Assembly: GCA_020809705.1 (NCBI GenBank)
Contig: CP085831.1
Coordinates: forward strand, 2,542,001 to 2,606,000
Reading direction: 5' to 3'
Length of the DNA stretch: 64,000 bases
Origin: Calonectria ilicicola
Taxonomy: Eukaryota > Ascomycota > Sordariomycetes > Hypocreales > Nectriaceae
In this document: one piece after another, positions 38,986 through 52,150 of the stretch
How the letters are laid out: each line of letters opens with the position of its first letter
Numbering within the stretch: the first letter of the stretch is position 1
Notes under the pieces: model-generated
What the model was told of the DNA's origin: nothing
The model's database searches: none
Seen by the model: only the letters and a program-made list of their open reading frames with translations
Made by a program: the position numbers and the translations under genes

Positions 38986-39329
38986 AAATAATTAAATAAT
39001 TAAATAATTAAATAATTAAATAATTAAATAATTAAATAATTAAATAATTAAATAATTAAATAATTAAATAATTAAATAATTAAATAATTAAATAATTAAA
39101 TAATTAAATAATTAAATAATTAAATAATTAAATAATTAAATAATTAAATAATTAAATAATTAAATAATTAAATAATTAAATAATTAAATAATTAAATAAT
39201 TAAATAATTAAATAATTAAATAATTAAATAATTAAATAATTAAATAATTAAATAATTAAATAATTAAATAATTAAATAATTAAATAATTAAATAATTAAA
39301 TAATTAAATAATTAAATAATTAAATAATA
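38986..39329 (+). repeat. 8-bp tandem array (TAAATAAT), about 43 perfect units
   Basis: About 344 bp with period 8 and no visible interruption. All other sequence nearby is degenerate, so the array must be young or kept uniform by slippage or unequal exchange. Confidence 0.97.
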
Positions 39330-40384
39330 AATAAAAGATTTTATTAACTTTTCTTAATAAGGATTTTATAATTTTTTAATAAAGAAGATTTTATAAAATT
39401 ATTATAATTTTATATTAATATTTTTAATTAATTTAAAATAAAATAAATTAAAATAAGTTAATTATAATTTATAAATAATTTAAAATTAGTTCCTTTTAAA
39501 TTTATAAATTTAATATTGAACCAACTAACTAATTTATTAAATTTATTTATTAAAAGTATTTAAGTTTATAATTATTTTAAATCTATTTTATTAAATTATT
39601 AAGTAATTAATTTTTATTTATTAGAAAATAAATAATAGATAATTAAGTAAATTAAAGAAACTATTATATATATATTTAAAATTATAAATAAAAAATAATA
39701 AGATTTAATAAAATAATTATTAAATTATATTAAATTAAGATTTTAAATAAAGTAGTTTTTATAATAAAATAATTATAATTTTATATTTAATATTTATTTA
39801 TTTAAATAAGAAATATCTTTTATTTTTATTAAGTAAATTATTTTAATATTAATTATTATAAATATAATAATAACTTAATATAAGAGTTATTAATTAGAGT
39901 GATTAAAAGAGCTATAAAATAGATTGTATTTTATTATATAAACTTTAATTTAATAAGTATTTTTTAGATATTTATTAAAATTCTTAATAAATTAAGTAGA
40001 TTATATATTATATTTAATTATAGTAGAATTAGAGTTTTAATTATTTTTATAATTATTTCTTTATTTTTAATACTTAATTTTTAAGTATATTTATTAATAA
40101 ATTTTTTAATTTATTAGATTTTATATACTTATAGTTATTATTATATATTATTATTATTTTATTATTAATTATTTATATAATATATATTATTTATTATTTA
40201 TTATATATATAGTATATATTTAATAAGTGATTATTATAAGAATCTTACTTTTAGTAAAATATATATTATAATATACTTATAGTTTTTACTTAATTTATAT
40301 TTATTTTTAATTTCTTATATAAATAATTCTTCTTATTTTATTTATTATATATATATTCTCTTTTTATTTATATTTTTTTCTTTA

Positions 40385-40605
40385 CTTATATAAAAGTCTA
40401 ACTGTTTAGTAAGATTAAATTAATATATTAAATTAAACTTATAAATATAAAACTAAAATAAGAGAATTACTAGATATTATAATAACCTAAAAATATATTT
40501 TTCTAATATCTTAATAAAAAACTTTATTAAAGCTTAATATTAAAAAAATATTTACTTAATTTAAATTATTTAATTTAAATTTCTTTTTTTACTTCATAAA
40601 TTAAA
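40385..40605 (+). repeat. Family D repeat, longer copy
   Basis: Carries TATATAAAAGTCTAACTG, then AAATTAATATATTAAATTAA, TAAAATAAGAGAATTACTAG and the shared tail. It recurs at 41190-41370 and, reversed, near 42305-42350. Confidence 0.6.
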
Positions 40606-41049
40606 AATAACCTTTATATATATAATTATTTATAAATATTTTTAATATTCTATTATTATTAAAACTTTATATATATATAATCTTTTTAATAATAATAAAT
40701 ATATAAAACTTTATTTTTATTAAAATAAAATTAAAAAAATCTAATTTCTAATTATATCTTAGGTAGTTAAAATACTAGATTTATTTTAATAATAAATAAT
40801 ATAATTAATATTATTTAATTATAAGGTTTTTAAAAATTAATTTTATAAGTAAATAAAAAATAATAAAGTTAAATAAATAAAGAGTTTTATTTATTATTAA
40901 AAGAAGCTTCTTTAAAAGCTTATTTATATATTAAATAATAATATCTTTTTAAGTAAATAATAATATTAATTCCTTATAAATATTAAAAATAATAAGGTAT
41001 AATTATAATAGTTATTAGATTAGGTAATAATTATTAATATAGTTAATTA

Positions 41050-42160
41050 AAGGTTAAATAGTAATAAATAGGAGTTTAAGTAGCTTATAAGATAAAGGTT
41101 TTTATATATAGTTTATTAAGGTAGTAATAAATATTTTATAATATATTACTTTAATACTAACTTTTCTTAGTAAAGACTTTTTATTTATATATAAATCTAA
41201 TTATCTAACAAAATTAATATATTAAATAAAACTTATAAATATAAATTTAAAATAAGAAAATTACTAAATATTATAATAATTTAAAAATATTATTTCTAAT
41301 ATTTTAATAAAAATATTTAATAAAACGTAATATTAAAATATATTTCTTTAATTTAAATTATTTAATTTAATTTATTTTTTTATATTTTTTTTAAATTTAA
41401 TTATTTGATTAAAAAAATAAATTATATTTATATTATTATTTATTTTTAATTAATAATTAATAAAAAAATTAAAAAAATTAAAATTTATTTAATTATATTT
41501 TTATAAAATTAATATATAAATTATATAATTATTTTAAAAAAATAATTAATTTTTTTTATATTAATAAATAATAATATATTTTATAATATACTACTTTAAT
41601 ATTAACTTTCCTTAGTAGAGAATAGTATATATATATATACTTTTATTTTTTTATTTTTATTAAGTATTTAATAAATCTTTATAATATTATTTTTTTCTTC
41701 ATTTTTTATTATATTTATTTATTATAAGTAATTTATTAATTAAGTATTTATTAATTAATTATTAAATAATTACCTTTATTTTTATTATATTATATAAAAG
41801 TATAATAATCTTCTTTTTATTTATTATTAAAGATTTATTATATTTATTATAAAGAGACTAATTAATCTTATAATATAATATATTTACTTTTATTAAGTAT
41901 TTTATATATATTTATTATTAGATTTTTTAAAAGCTTATTAATTTTATAATTTAATATTAAAATTTCTTAATTAAATTTAATATATACAATATTATTAAAT
42001 ATAATAAAAATCATTCCTTGCTAAGGAAAGTTAGTATTAAAGTAATATATTATAAGATATTTATTACTATTTTAATAAATTATATATAAAAACTTTTATC
42101 TTATAAACCACATAAACTCCTATTAATTTATTACTATTTAACCTTTAATAAATAATATTA
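41050..42160. repeat. Inverted repeat of about 125 bp flanking about 840 bp
   Basis: 41050-41177 and 42012-42160 are reverse complements apart from small gaps and transitions. The ends bearing the TTCCTTGCTAAGGAA motif face inward. A third part-copy is at about 41585-41630 and a fourth, least mutated, at 23716-23760 (TTCCCTGCTAGGGAA). Confidence 0.75.
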
Positions 42161-42605
42161 ATTATTTCTATTTAAATTAATAATTATTATAATTATATCT
42201 TATTATACTTAAAGACTATAAAGAACTAATAGCTTAAAGAATTACTACTATTCAATTTATAAATAAATTCTTAAAAAAATCCCTTTTTAATATTTAATAA
42301 AACTTTTTATTTTAGTTTTATATTTATGAGCTTAATTTAATATATTAAATTCCTTTCCTAATAAAACATATAAGACTTTTATTCTAGTATTGCTCCTAAA
42401 CTCCGAGCCTTTAACTAGCCTTATTAATTTTAATTGTAATAAAGAATAACTTATTAAGTTATTAGTAGCTTTTTTAAAGTTCCTTAAAGAACTTAGTCTT
42501 TTAATAATATAATTAAATATTTAAATTCTATTTTATTAATAAGAATTAAAGAAGATTTAGTTAATTATTAATAAAGCTTATTATCTTTTAAATTACTTTA
42601 AAATA

Positions 42606-43425
42606 TATATAAAATTTCACTACTTGTATTCTATCACACTGATTATATCCTGTTAGTTGTTTGATTGAACTGTTATTTGTATTTCCTATTTTAATATACC
42701 TTTTCTACCCTTTTTATTCTATTATTTAATGCTTTTAATTATTCTATTTAATATATAAATCTATTTATATTCTTTATTATTTATTTTCTTTAAAAATCTT
42801 TTTTATTTATTATTTAAGGAAAGTTTTTTATTTTTAAATATTTTTAAATATTTTAATATTAATTTTATTATTTATTATTAATTTTATTATTTATTATTAT
42901 TTTTAAATAAAAATCTTTTTTTATAAGATTTATTATTTTAAAAAGAAGTTTATATTTTTAAAAAAAAATTAAATAAATTTTAATTTTATTATTTATATTA
43001 TTTATATTAATAATAATTCTTTAAATAATAAATTTATAATTAAATATATTAAATTTAATTTTATTAACTTAAATTAATTAATTAATATATTTAATTATAA
43101 ATTTATTATTTAAAGAATTATTATTAATATAAATAATATATTATTTATAAGATATCTTAGCTATATTTAAGAGTATATTTAAAGATTTTCTTTTTAATAT
43201 ATATTTAAAAGAGGTTTATTTAAATAAAATTCTTTTCTTATTATATAAGGGTTCTATTTATCAAGGTTTTTATTATATATTATCTTTAAACTTTAAAGTT
43301 AATATAAAAGTAATTATATCAATCTATTTAAAAGTTTATTATAAGGTGTACCTTTAAGTTCTATAATTTTATTAATATTTTTCTTTTTTAAAAGAAAGAA
43401 AATAACTATATAAAAGATGTGTATA
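42606..43425 (+). mobile_element. LTR family A, copy 6, with a visible empty site elsewhere
   Basis: From TACTTGTATTCTATCACACT to AAAAGATGTG. Flanks (AAAATTT before, AAATTT after) join seamlessly in the uninterrupted copy of the host repeat at about 24070, so this is an insertion as a single LTR. Confidence 0.82.
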
Positions 43426-43784
43426 TGAAATTTAGTTTTAAAAATTTTATAATTTAATATTATAAATTATATTATTATTTATAAATATAAGAAAAGTAAA
43501 TTATTATTTTAAAATAATTATATAATTTATATATTAATTTTATAAAAATATAATTAAAAAGTTTTATTATGTTTAAATTATTTAAATATAAAATCTAAAT
43601 ATATCTTTAATATTAATAGATTTAAGGATTTTTAATTTTTTTATTAATTATTAATTAAAAATAAATAATAATATAAATATAATTTATTTTTTTAATAAAG
43701 TAATTAAGATTAAAAAAATATAAAAAGATAAATTAAATTAAATAATTTAAATTAAAGAAATATATTTTAATATTAGATTTTATA

Positions 43785-44104
43785 GCATTATAGTGTAATA
43801 GTTAGCACGCTATATAGCACCTTTATATAAAGACCAGGGTTTAATTCCCTATGCCATCTTTAACCTAAGTTAACAGACCTTTTCTTTGTTATTAATAATT
43901 ATATATTAATTATATATTAATTATAAAAAAGGCTATTTAGGGGTTTTTTTATCCTTAGAGGGTTTTTCCTACCTAATATAAAAGCTAAAAAACCAAGTAT
44001 ATATAATGCTTAGTGTGCTCCTGGGTAAAAGTAGTATTTTAAGTTATAACTGATCTTATAAGCTTGTAGGTTCTAGTTAAGTTATTAGATAGGGGTTTTT
44101 TTTT
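43785..44104 (+). mobile_element. tRNA-derived SINE, copy 2 (best preserved)
   Basis: A box TAGTGTAATAGTTAGCACGC from 43791 and B box GGGTTTAATTCCC about 45 bp downstream, with tRNA-like spacing. The acceptor stem does not pair and there is no proper anticodon arm, so it is not a working tRNA. The body matches copy 1, and the T-rich tail is followed by a TAGATTTTTT duplication of the target. Confidence 0.85.
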
Positions 44105-44564
44105 AAGAAAAAAAGAAAAAAATAGATTTTTTTAGATTTTTTTATTAAAATATTAAAAATAATATTTTTAGGTTATTATAATATTTAGTAATTTTTTTAT
44201 TTTAAATTTATATTTATAAGCTTTATTTAATATATTAATCTTATTAAATAATTAGATTTTTATATAAGTAAAGTAAAAAAGAAAATAATAATAATAATAT
44301 CTTTAAGCTTTTAATAAATATTAATTATTAGTATTTTAATTAAATTATATATATTATTATTAATTTTTAATATTATATTAAAAATAATATTAAAAATATA
44401 ATAAATATTTATAAAATATTTAATAAATAATTATTTTTATATTTATTATAAAAAAATATTATTTAATATAAATTAATAATATTAAATTTTTAAATTTAAA
44501 TAAATATCTTTATTTTATATTTAATAAGTATTTTATTAATTTAATATAATATAATCTTTGATAA

Positions 44565-45290
44565 ACTATAAACTTTAATTTAAAAAAAGCTTTAAAATTA
44601 TAATAATAATAAATATAATTAAATTTAATTATATAATTTATCTAATTAAAATATAATTAACTTTATAATTAAATTATTTTTATAAAAATTTAAATAATTA
44701 TATTTAAAATAACTTCTTTTATTAAAATTATAAATTTTAATATATATTTTTTATTACCTTTAATATAATATTATTTAAATATTATATCTTTTATAATTAA
44801 AATTATTTATTTATTAAAAAATATATTAATAATATTTTTTTTATATAATTATTTTTTATATTATATATTAAATATTAATTAAATTTTATTAAAAATAAAT
44901 TAAATATAAATTTTAAAATTAACTTTATAATTTATTAAAAAATAAAACTTATTATATATAAACTTTAAATATTTTATATTTTTATTAATAATTTTAATAT
45001 AAATAATTAAAATTTTATTAAAAAAAATTACTAAATTTTAAAAAAAATAATATAAAAATATAATAAATTTAGATTTAAAAATTTAAATTTAAAAAAAAAG
45101 GTTTATAATAGATATTATTAATAATAAATATAAAAACTGAATAAATAAGATTTAAAAAGAAGTAAGATTTATTTGTAAAGATTAAGGAAGATAATTTTAA
45201 GATTAAGGAAAAAGGGGGCTAGATAGTACCTATTTGAGTAATTAAAAGTACTTTTTTTTATTTAATATTTAATAATAATATAATTATTAA
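44565..45290 (+). repeat. Family C repeat, near-full copy
   Basis: Colinear with 18530-19260. The right end keeps GGGGGCTAGATAGTACC and closes with AATATAATTATTAAT. Confidence 0.7.
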
Positions 45291-45539
45291 TATTTTTTAA
45301 TGAATAAATAATTTTAATTATAAAAAATATAATATTTAAATAATATTATATTAAAAATAATAAAAAATATATATTAAAATTTATAATTTATTAAAATAAT
45401 TAATTAATTAAATATCATAAATAATATTTTTATAATTTTAAAATTAAGATTATTAAGATATTTTTAATAAAATTAAAATTCAAGAAATTAGTAATTATAC
45501 TAAAAACTATAAGTTTATTAATTAAAAGTAAGAGAGAAT

Positions 45540-45745
45540 AACTTCTCATAGCTACAAGCTTTTTCCATATTATTATTACATTACTAGCCATAATAAACAC
45601 GAAGCAAGCACTTTACTAATACATAGAAAAATGGTACCCTATATCCATTTGTGTGTGTGTGTGTGTTATATTTCTGTCTTATAGGCATAAAGTCTCCGCT
45701 AACCTCTTATAGGAGTAAAAAGATATACTAGGCTAGTAGGATAAC
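45540..45745. other. Unmutated 200-bp island with (GT)n
   Basis: Normal composition inside the AT block, with a short GT dinucleotide run near 45650-45666 and no reading frame of note. It shares ACCCTATATCCATTT with 52290-52304 in the right-hand flank. Origin unknown. Confidence 0.6.
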
Positions 45746-47965
45746 TATTTAATCTATTTAAATATTTCATATTATATTTTAAAATATTATATATTACTTT
45801 CTTTTTTAAGGTTTAAAGTAGATAGTTTTAATTAATTAAAGATTATAGTATATAAGTTAAGTATAAAAGTATTATATATAAATATTTATAATATAATTTC
45901 TTTTTTATCTTATATTTTTTTTTATTTAATAATTTATTATTATATTTTTATTTTGAATTTTTTATTTAATATTAAAATATTAAAAATATAATTTTTTATT
46001 ATTTATTAATATTATTATTAATTTTTTATATAAAATAAATAATTTTTATAAATATATTATTATATATTTATAAAAATAAAAATAAAAAATAAAAAAAATT
46101 AAAAATAATATTTAAATATACAAAATATAATAAAAAAGAAAAATATTTAAAAAATATTAAAAAAAATTAAATTATATTAATATATTATTATTTTATAATT
46201 AATAAAAGTAAATTTTTATTTTTTTATAATTAAATCTTTTATAATAATAAATAAAATTATTATAATATAATTTAATTATAAAAAAATAATAAAATATAAT
46301 TTTTAATATAAAAAGATTTTTAAAATTTATTTTAAATTTAAATAATTAATAAATATTTAATATACTTTTTTATTATTATTTTATAAATTTTTTTATTATT
46401 TTTTTCTAATTATTCTTTTAATATAAATAAATATTAAAATTAAATTCTTTATAATTTTTTTATAAGCTTATTAATAAGCTTATCATTTAAAATATTTATA
46501 TATTTTAAATATTATTTTATTGTTATTTATTTATATATTTTTATTAATTCTCAATATTTTAAAAATATATATTATAATAATTTAAATAATTTCCTATTTA
46601 TTATTTTAATTATTAATATATTATTTAAATATATATAAATATTTAATATATAAAAAATATTTTTAAAGGCCTTTTTAAAGCCTTTAAATATACTTTTTAC
46701 TTTAATATTAAATATTTTAATTAATTTAAATTATTTAAAGTTATAATTATATTATTAATTATTATAATATATTATAAATTTATATTTAATATTTTTTTCT
46801 TTTTTAAATTATTTATGTATATTATAATATTCTAAAGTAAAATTTACTTTAATTATTTAAAAAAAAACTTTATTCTATTTTTTTAAATAGATTTTAAAAG
46901 AAATAAATAAAAGGGAAAAGGTAGAGAAGTTTAGGATACAATATTTTAAAGGCAAAATAGATAATTTTTTAAAATTTAAAGGCTTTATAATTTAATTTTT
47001 CAAATATATTATATTTTATTTTATAAGTAAATAGATAGTTTTTATTAAGGTAATATATATATATTATAAATCTTTAATATTAGGCTTTAATACTTTAGTT
47101 AATTAGTAGGATATTTATTTTTTTATAAAGGGTTAAAAGGGGGATTATTAATTAAATCAGGATAATTAATTTAAGTATTATTATAAAGGTCTTATATATC
47201 TTATTTATTTATTTAATTATATTTATATATTAATTATTATTATTTTATTTAAAAATTAGATTTTTATATTATAAAAAAGTATTAATTTAATATATACTTA
47301 TATAACTTTTTTTATTACTTTTAGATTAAAGTTATAAATTATATTAATTATATTATAAAGAAGAAATAATGTTATTTTAGCTTTAGTAATTTATATATTT
47401 ATATAATAATTAAATTTTAATTTATAGTTTAGTTAGATATTTAATTAATAAAGTACCTTATTAGTTATTTTTAATATATTTTTATAAAATATTAATAAAT
47501 TAACATTATTATTTTATTTATAATTAAAATATATAATTTTTATTTTATTTAAATTAAAGATAATTTTATTATTTTTATTTTATTTAATAAATTTATTTAA
47601 ATTATATATAATATTTTAGATTATTTAATATAAATTATTATTAATTTAAAGAATTATTATATTATTTATATATTTATTATATTTAATAATATTAAAATAG
47701 ATTTATTTTAGTTTTTTAAAGAGGTTTAGTTATTTAAGTTTATAGATTAGCTTTATATATAGTAGGAAGAAGATTAGTAATATAGAAGATCCTTATAAAA
47801 GTCTATATTTAAATAATTTAATTTTAATTATTATACTTTAAAATTTAATTCTTATTACTTTATTTATTATAAAAAAGATAATCTATAATATAATCTAAAT
47901 TAATTACTTTTATAAGTAAAATCTATACATAAGTCTATTTTTTAATATTATGTTAAATATATTTT

Positions 47966-48745
47966 CACTAATTATATCCTATTAGTTATTTAATTAAACT
48001 ATTATTTACATTTCCTATTTTATTCTTCCCTTCCTTTTCCTTTTCTTTTCATAAACTATTCTTCCTTTTAAATTATATCCTTTAACTTATTAATCTATCT
48101 ATATTCTAGATCTATTTTATATTTATTTAATTTCTTTAAGAACTTTTTTTAATTATTATTTAATTTAAATTTTAAATATAAAATTATATTTTAATAATTT
48201 AATATTAATATTAAAAACTTTTATTATTTTTTAATAAATATTTAATTATTTAAATAAAAAATGGTTTTTAAAAAAGCTTATATTTTTAAAAAATTAATTT
48301 AATTTTATTTATTAAATATAAAATATTTAATATAATTTATAATTAAAATTCTTTAAAATATTTTTTATTAATTTTATTAAATTAAATATTATTAATTTAA
48401 ATCTTTTAATAAATATATTAAATTATAAATTTAGTTTTAAAAGAGCTTTTACTTTTATAAATAATATATTATTTAATAGATATTTTAACTATATATATAT
48501 ATATTTAAAAATATATATTTAAAGATTTTTTTAGTATATATTTAAAAGAGATTTATTTAAGTAAAATTCTTCCTTTTATTATATAAGGATTCTTTATTAA
48601 GGTTTTTATTATATATTACCTTTAGGCTCTAGAGTTAGTATAAGGGCAATTGTACTAATAGATCTGAAAGTTTATTATAAGGTTCTATGACCTTGTTAGC
48701 GTCTTTCTTTCCTAAGAGGAAGAAAATAACTAAATGAAAGACATA
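47966..48745 (+). mobile_element. LTR family A, copy 7
   Basis: From CACTAATTATATCCTATTAG to GAAAGACAT. The last 150 bp are fairly intact (TCTAGAGTTAGTATAAGGGC), and a short segment near 48680 is deleted relative to copy 1. Confidence 0.8.
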
Positions 48746-51424
48746 TTAAATATATTTTAATATTAGCTATAATAAGTGTAGCTACTTATTTATTTCTTAA
48801 AGCTTATTTAATATTATATATAAAAGCTATTATAAGATCTATTATTAATCTCTTAAATAATATACTAAATTATTATAAATATAGGATTTATTTTATAATT
48901 ATTATATATATAAGATAATACTTAATTAATCTCTTTAATCCTTTTTCTATATAGAAAAATAAGGATATTAATCTTCATAATTTTAATAAGAATATATTTT
49001 TTTTATTAAATTTAAGAATTATTATTACTTTTATTATTTTAAATATTAGTAAATAATATTTAATTTAAAAATAATTTTTATATAATTATTTTATAATTTT
49101 TTTAAAAATTTATAATTATATTATTTATATTTAAAGCTATATTTTTAATATAAGTTAGAATATTTTTAGCTTTAAGATCATTTATTATTATCTTAAATAA
49201 AATGGGGTATAATTGTAATTCTAGAAGATTAGCTTATAAATTAAGGATATTATTAAAATTAACTTTTTTTAAAATAATATTAAATATAATACTTTTACTT
49301 AATTATTATTAATAATATAAATTTTATTATTTATTTATAAAAGTAATAGTTTAAATTATAATAAAACTTTTAATTATTTTATAATTTTTAATATATTATT
49401 ATTAATTTTAAAATCTTTTATAATTTTAATTTAATAATTATTTTTATTTTTTGAATTTTTTTTTAAATTTTTTAATAAAATTATAATTATAAATATATTT
49501 AATTATTAAGTAAAACTTATAAGCTTTAATATATTCCTTTATTTATTAAAGTATAGGTTTATTATGTATATTAATTAGCTTTCTTATTATCTTAATATTA
49601 ATTTTTAATAAATTAATAAGACTTTAAATAAACTTATTTAGTCTTTTTATACTTAATATATTTTATATAAAAGAGCTTTTTTTTATTTTAATAAAATTAA
49701 TAAATTTTTTAAATTTTTCTTTTTTTATTATTATATATTTTTTAAATTTTAATTTTAATAAAATTAAAAAAAAGATTTTAATATATAATATAAAGTAATT
49801 TAATATAATATTTAAATATTATTTAATTATAATTTTTATAAAAAAAATATTTAAAAATATAAAATTAAATATATTCTTATACTTATATATTAATTTATTT
49901 AAAAGATTTATTAAAAAAGAGATTTATCTTTTATTTAATTTATTATTTTTTATTTTTTTATTTTTATTCTTTTATTTATTAGATTAAGTAAAATATATTA
50001 AAATCTTTTATTATAATATACTTATTTAATATTAGCTATTTAAAAAGAATATTAAATATATTATTATTTAATTTATAACATATATTTATAATTATTATAT
50101 TATTAAAATTAATTTAAATAATTTTTTATATTTTATATAATTATAATTAATAATAAATATAAATTAATCTTTTTTTAATATAAATTATTATTTTTAATTT
50201 AATATTTTTTTTTAATTCATAATTAAAAAATATATATTAAAAATAAAATATATTTTAATTTTATTAATATTATTTATAATTGTTATTTATAATTATTATT
50301 TATAATTTTTAAAATAAGATTATAGTATACTTTTTTATATTTATAAAAATTAATATTATATTATATTAATATTTATTATTTTATATATTTATTTAAAATA
50401 TATAAATTAAATTAATTTTTTATTATATTTATTTTTATTATTATTTTATATTATATAAATATAATAATATTATTTTTATTTTTACTTATTTATCTTCTTT
50501 TAAAAGAGGAAATTAAGTATAAAAACTCTTATAATAATAGAGTCTTAAATATAAGGTTTATAAGAGGCTAGATATTAAGGGAAGTAAGAGGTTTAAGGGT
50601 TAAGAAGGATTTAATTGTTAATTATAAGTTCTTTTAATTAAAAAGTCTTTTATTTATTTATTATATTTTATATTTTTTACCTTTTATAAGTTTTTTAAGT
50701 TTTTTATTTTTATTATATAAAGTTTTTTTAATAAATTAATAAAATTAATTAATATTAAATAATTTAAATAAATATTTTAATAATTATAAAACGAAAATAA
50801 TAATAATTTTAATTAACTTATTTATATTATTATATTATAAAATATAATAATTAATTAATTTTATTTTAAATTATATAATAATTTTATTATATAATTATTT
50901 ATTATTTAATATAATTTTATTATTTATTTTAATAAAAATATAAAAATAATTTATAATAATATATATATATATTATTTTTATATTTCTTTTATTTTATAAT
51001 TATTTATTAATAAGTAAATTTTAATAATATTTTTAAAAATTTTATATTAAATTATAATATTTTTTAAGTAAATTATTTATTTTAATTTATATTTTAAAAT
51101 TTATAAAATAATATTAAAATTAAATAATAAATAATATTTTTTTATTAATAAATATTTAAATATTTAAATAAATAAAAATTTAAATATTTTTATTTATTAA
51201 TTTAATATAAATATTAATATTAAAATTATTAAAATTATTAATAATATTATTTATATTTTATTATTATTTACTTTATTTAATTAATTTTAAAATAAATTAA
51301 AATTTTTATTTTTATAAAATATTTATATTTATAATTATTAATATATATATATATATAACATTTTTTTAAAATTTAATATTAATATTTTTATTATATTATA
51401 ATTTCTTTCTTTTTTTTTCTTTTT

Positions 51425-51690
51425 AAAAAAAACCCTATCTAATAGCTTAACTAGAACTTACAAGCTTATAAAATTAATTATAGCTTAAACTACTACTTTT
51501 ACCTAGAAGCACACTAAGTGCTATATATACTTAATTTTTTAGCCTTTATATTAGGCAAGAAAAACTCTCTAAGAATAAAAAAACCCCTAAATAGTCTTTT
51601 TTATAATTAATATATAATTAATATATAATTATTAATAATAAAAAAAAAGTTTATTAATTTAAGTTAAAGGTAATATAAGGATTTATAATT
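51425..51690 (-). mobile_element. tRNA-derived SINE, copy 3 (inverted, head degenerate)
   Basis: Reads the reverse complement of the SINE body: AACCCTATCTAATAGC, then CCTAGAAGCACACTAAGTGC, then AAACCCCTAAATAG. The tRNA-like head beyond about 51665 is AT-decayed. Confidence 0.75.
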
Positions 51691-52150
51691 TCTTATATTA
51701 TTAATATTTTATAATTAAATAAATTATTAAATAAATTTTTTAAAAATAATTATTTTTTTATTATTAATATATTTTTAAATAATTTTATTAAAATATTTTA
51801 TAAAATTTTAAAAAATAAATATTTTATTTTTAAAATATATATATTAATTTATAATAATTTTTTTTAATAAAAAATAATATTAATTATTATATTAAATATA
51901 AAAAATTTAAAATTTATCAAATTTTTTAATTTAATAAAAATATTATTATTAATTAAATTATTTAATTATATAATATTAATATTATTTATAATATTAAAAT
52001 TTAAATTTTTTTATAATATTTAAAATTATAAATTTTTTATTTTTTAAATATTTAATATAAATTTTTTAATTATATTATTATTATTATTTTTAAAAAATAT
52101 AAATTTAATAAAAAATATATTATTATTAAAAATAAAATTAAAAATTAATA

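Larger units (their letters stand above)
15080..52150. other. 37-kb AT-saturated, RIP-mutated repeat block
   Basis: From about 15.08 to 52.15 kb the sequence is almost only A and T, with no intact gene. Repeats that can be recognised are listed separately. Pairs of copies differ by C/T and G/A changes. Small patches that keep G and C (for example 18.1-18.3, 20.56-20.72, 24.13-24.36, 31.75-31.88 and 45.54-45.74 kb) are mostly ends or fragments of repeat copies. Large parts (17.1-18.1, 22.6-23.7, 26.5-31.0, 31.9-33.7, 45.8-47.9 and 48.8-51.4 kb) surely hold further decayed elements that I cannot assign. Confidence 0.9.

Noticed and set aside
38986..39329. Internal telomere repeat or CRISPR array
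   Set aside because: The unit TAAATAAT is not a fungal telomere repeat (TTAGGG type), and there are no spacers between units.
38083..43425. Full retrotransposon bounded by LTR family A copies 5 and 6
   Set aside because: Same orientation, but the interval contains a satellite array and other repeats, no pol-like remains were readable, and copy 6 has its own empty site, so it inserted alone.
43785..43857. Functional tRNA gene
   Set aside because: A and B boxes are present, but the acceptor stem does not pair, the anticodon arm is irregular, and the same head is joined to a repeated 320-bp body in other copies: a SINE.
15080..52150. Nuclear copy of mitochondrial DNA
   Set aside because: AT-rich, but no mitochondrial rRNA, tRNA or respiratory-gene similarity; copies within the block show RIP-type C-to-T/G-to-A differences and transposon ends.
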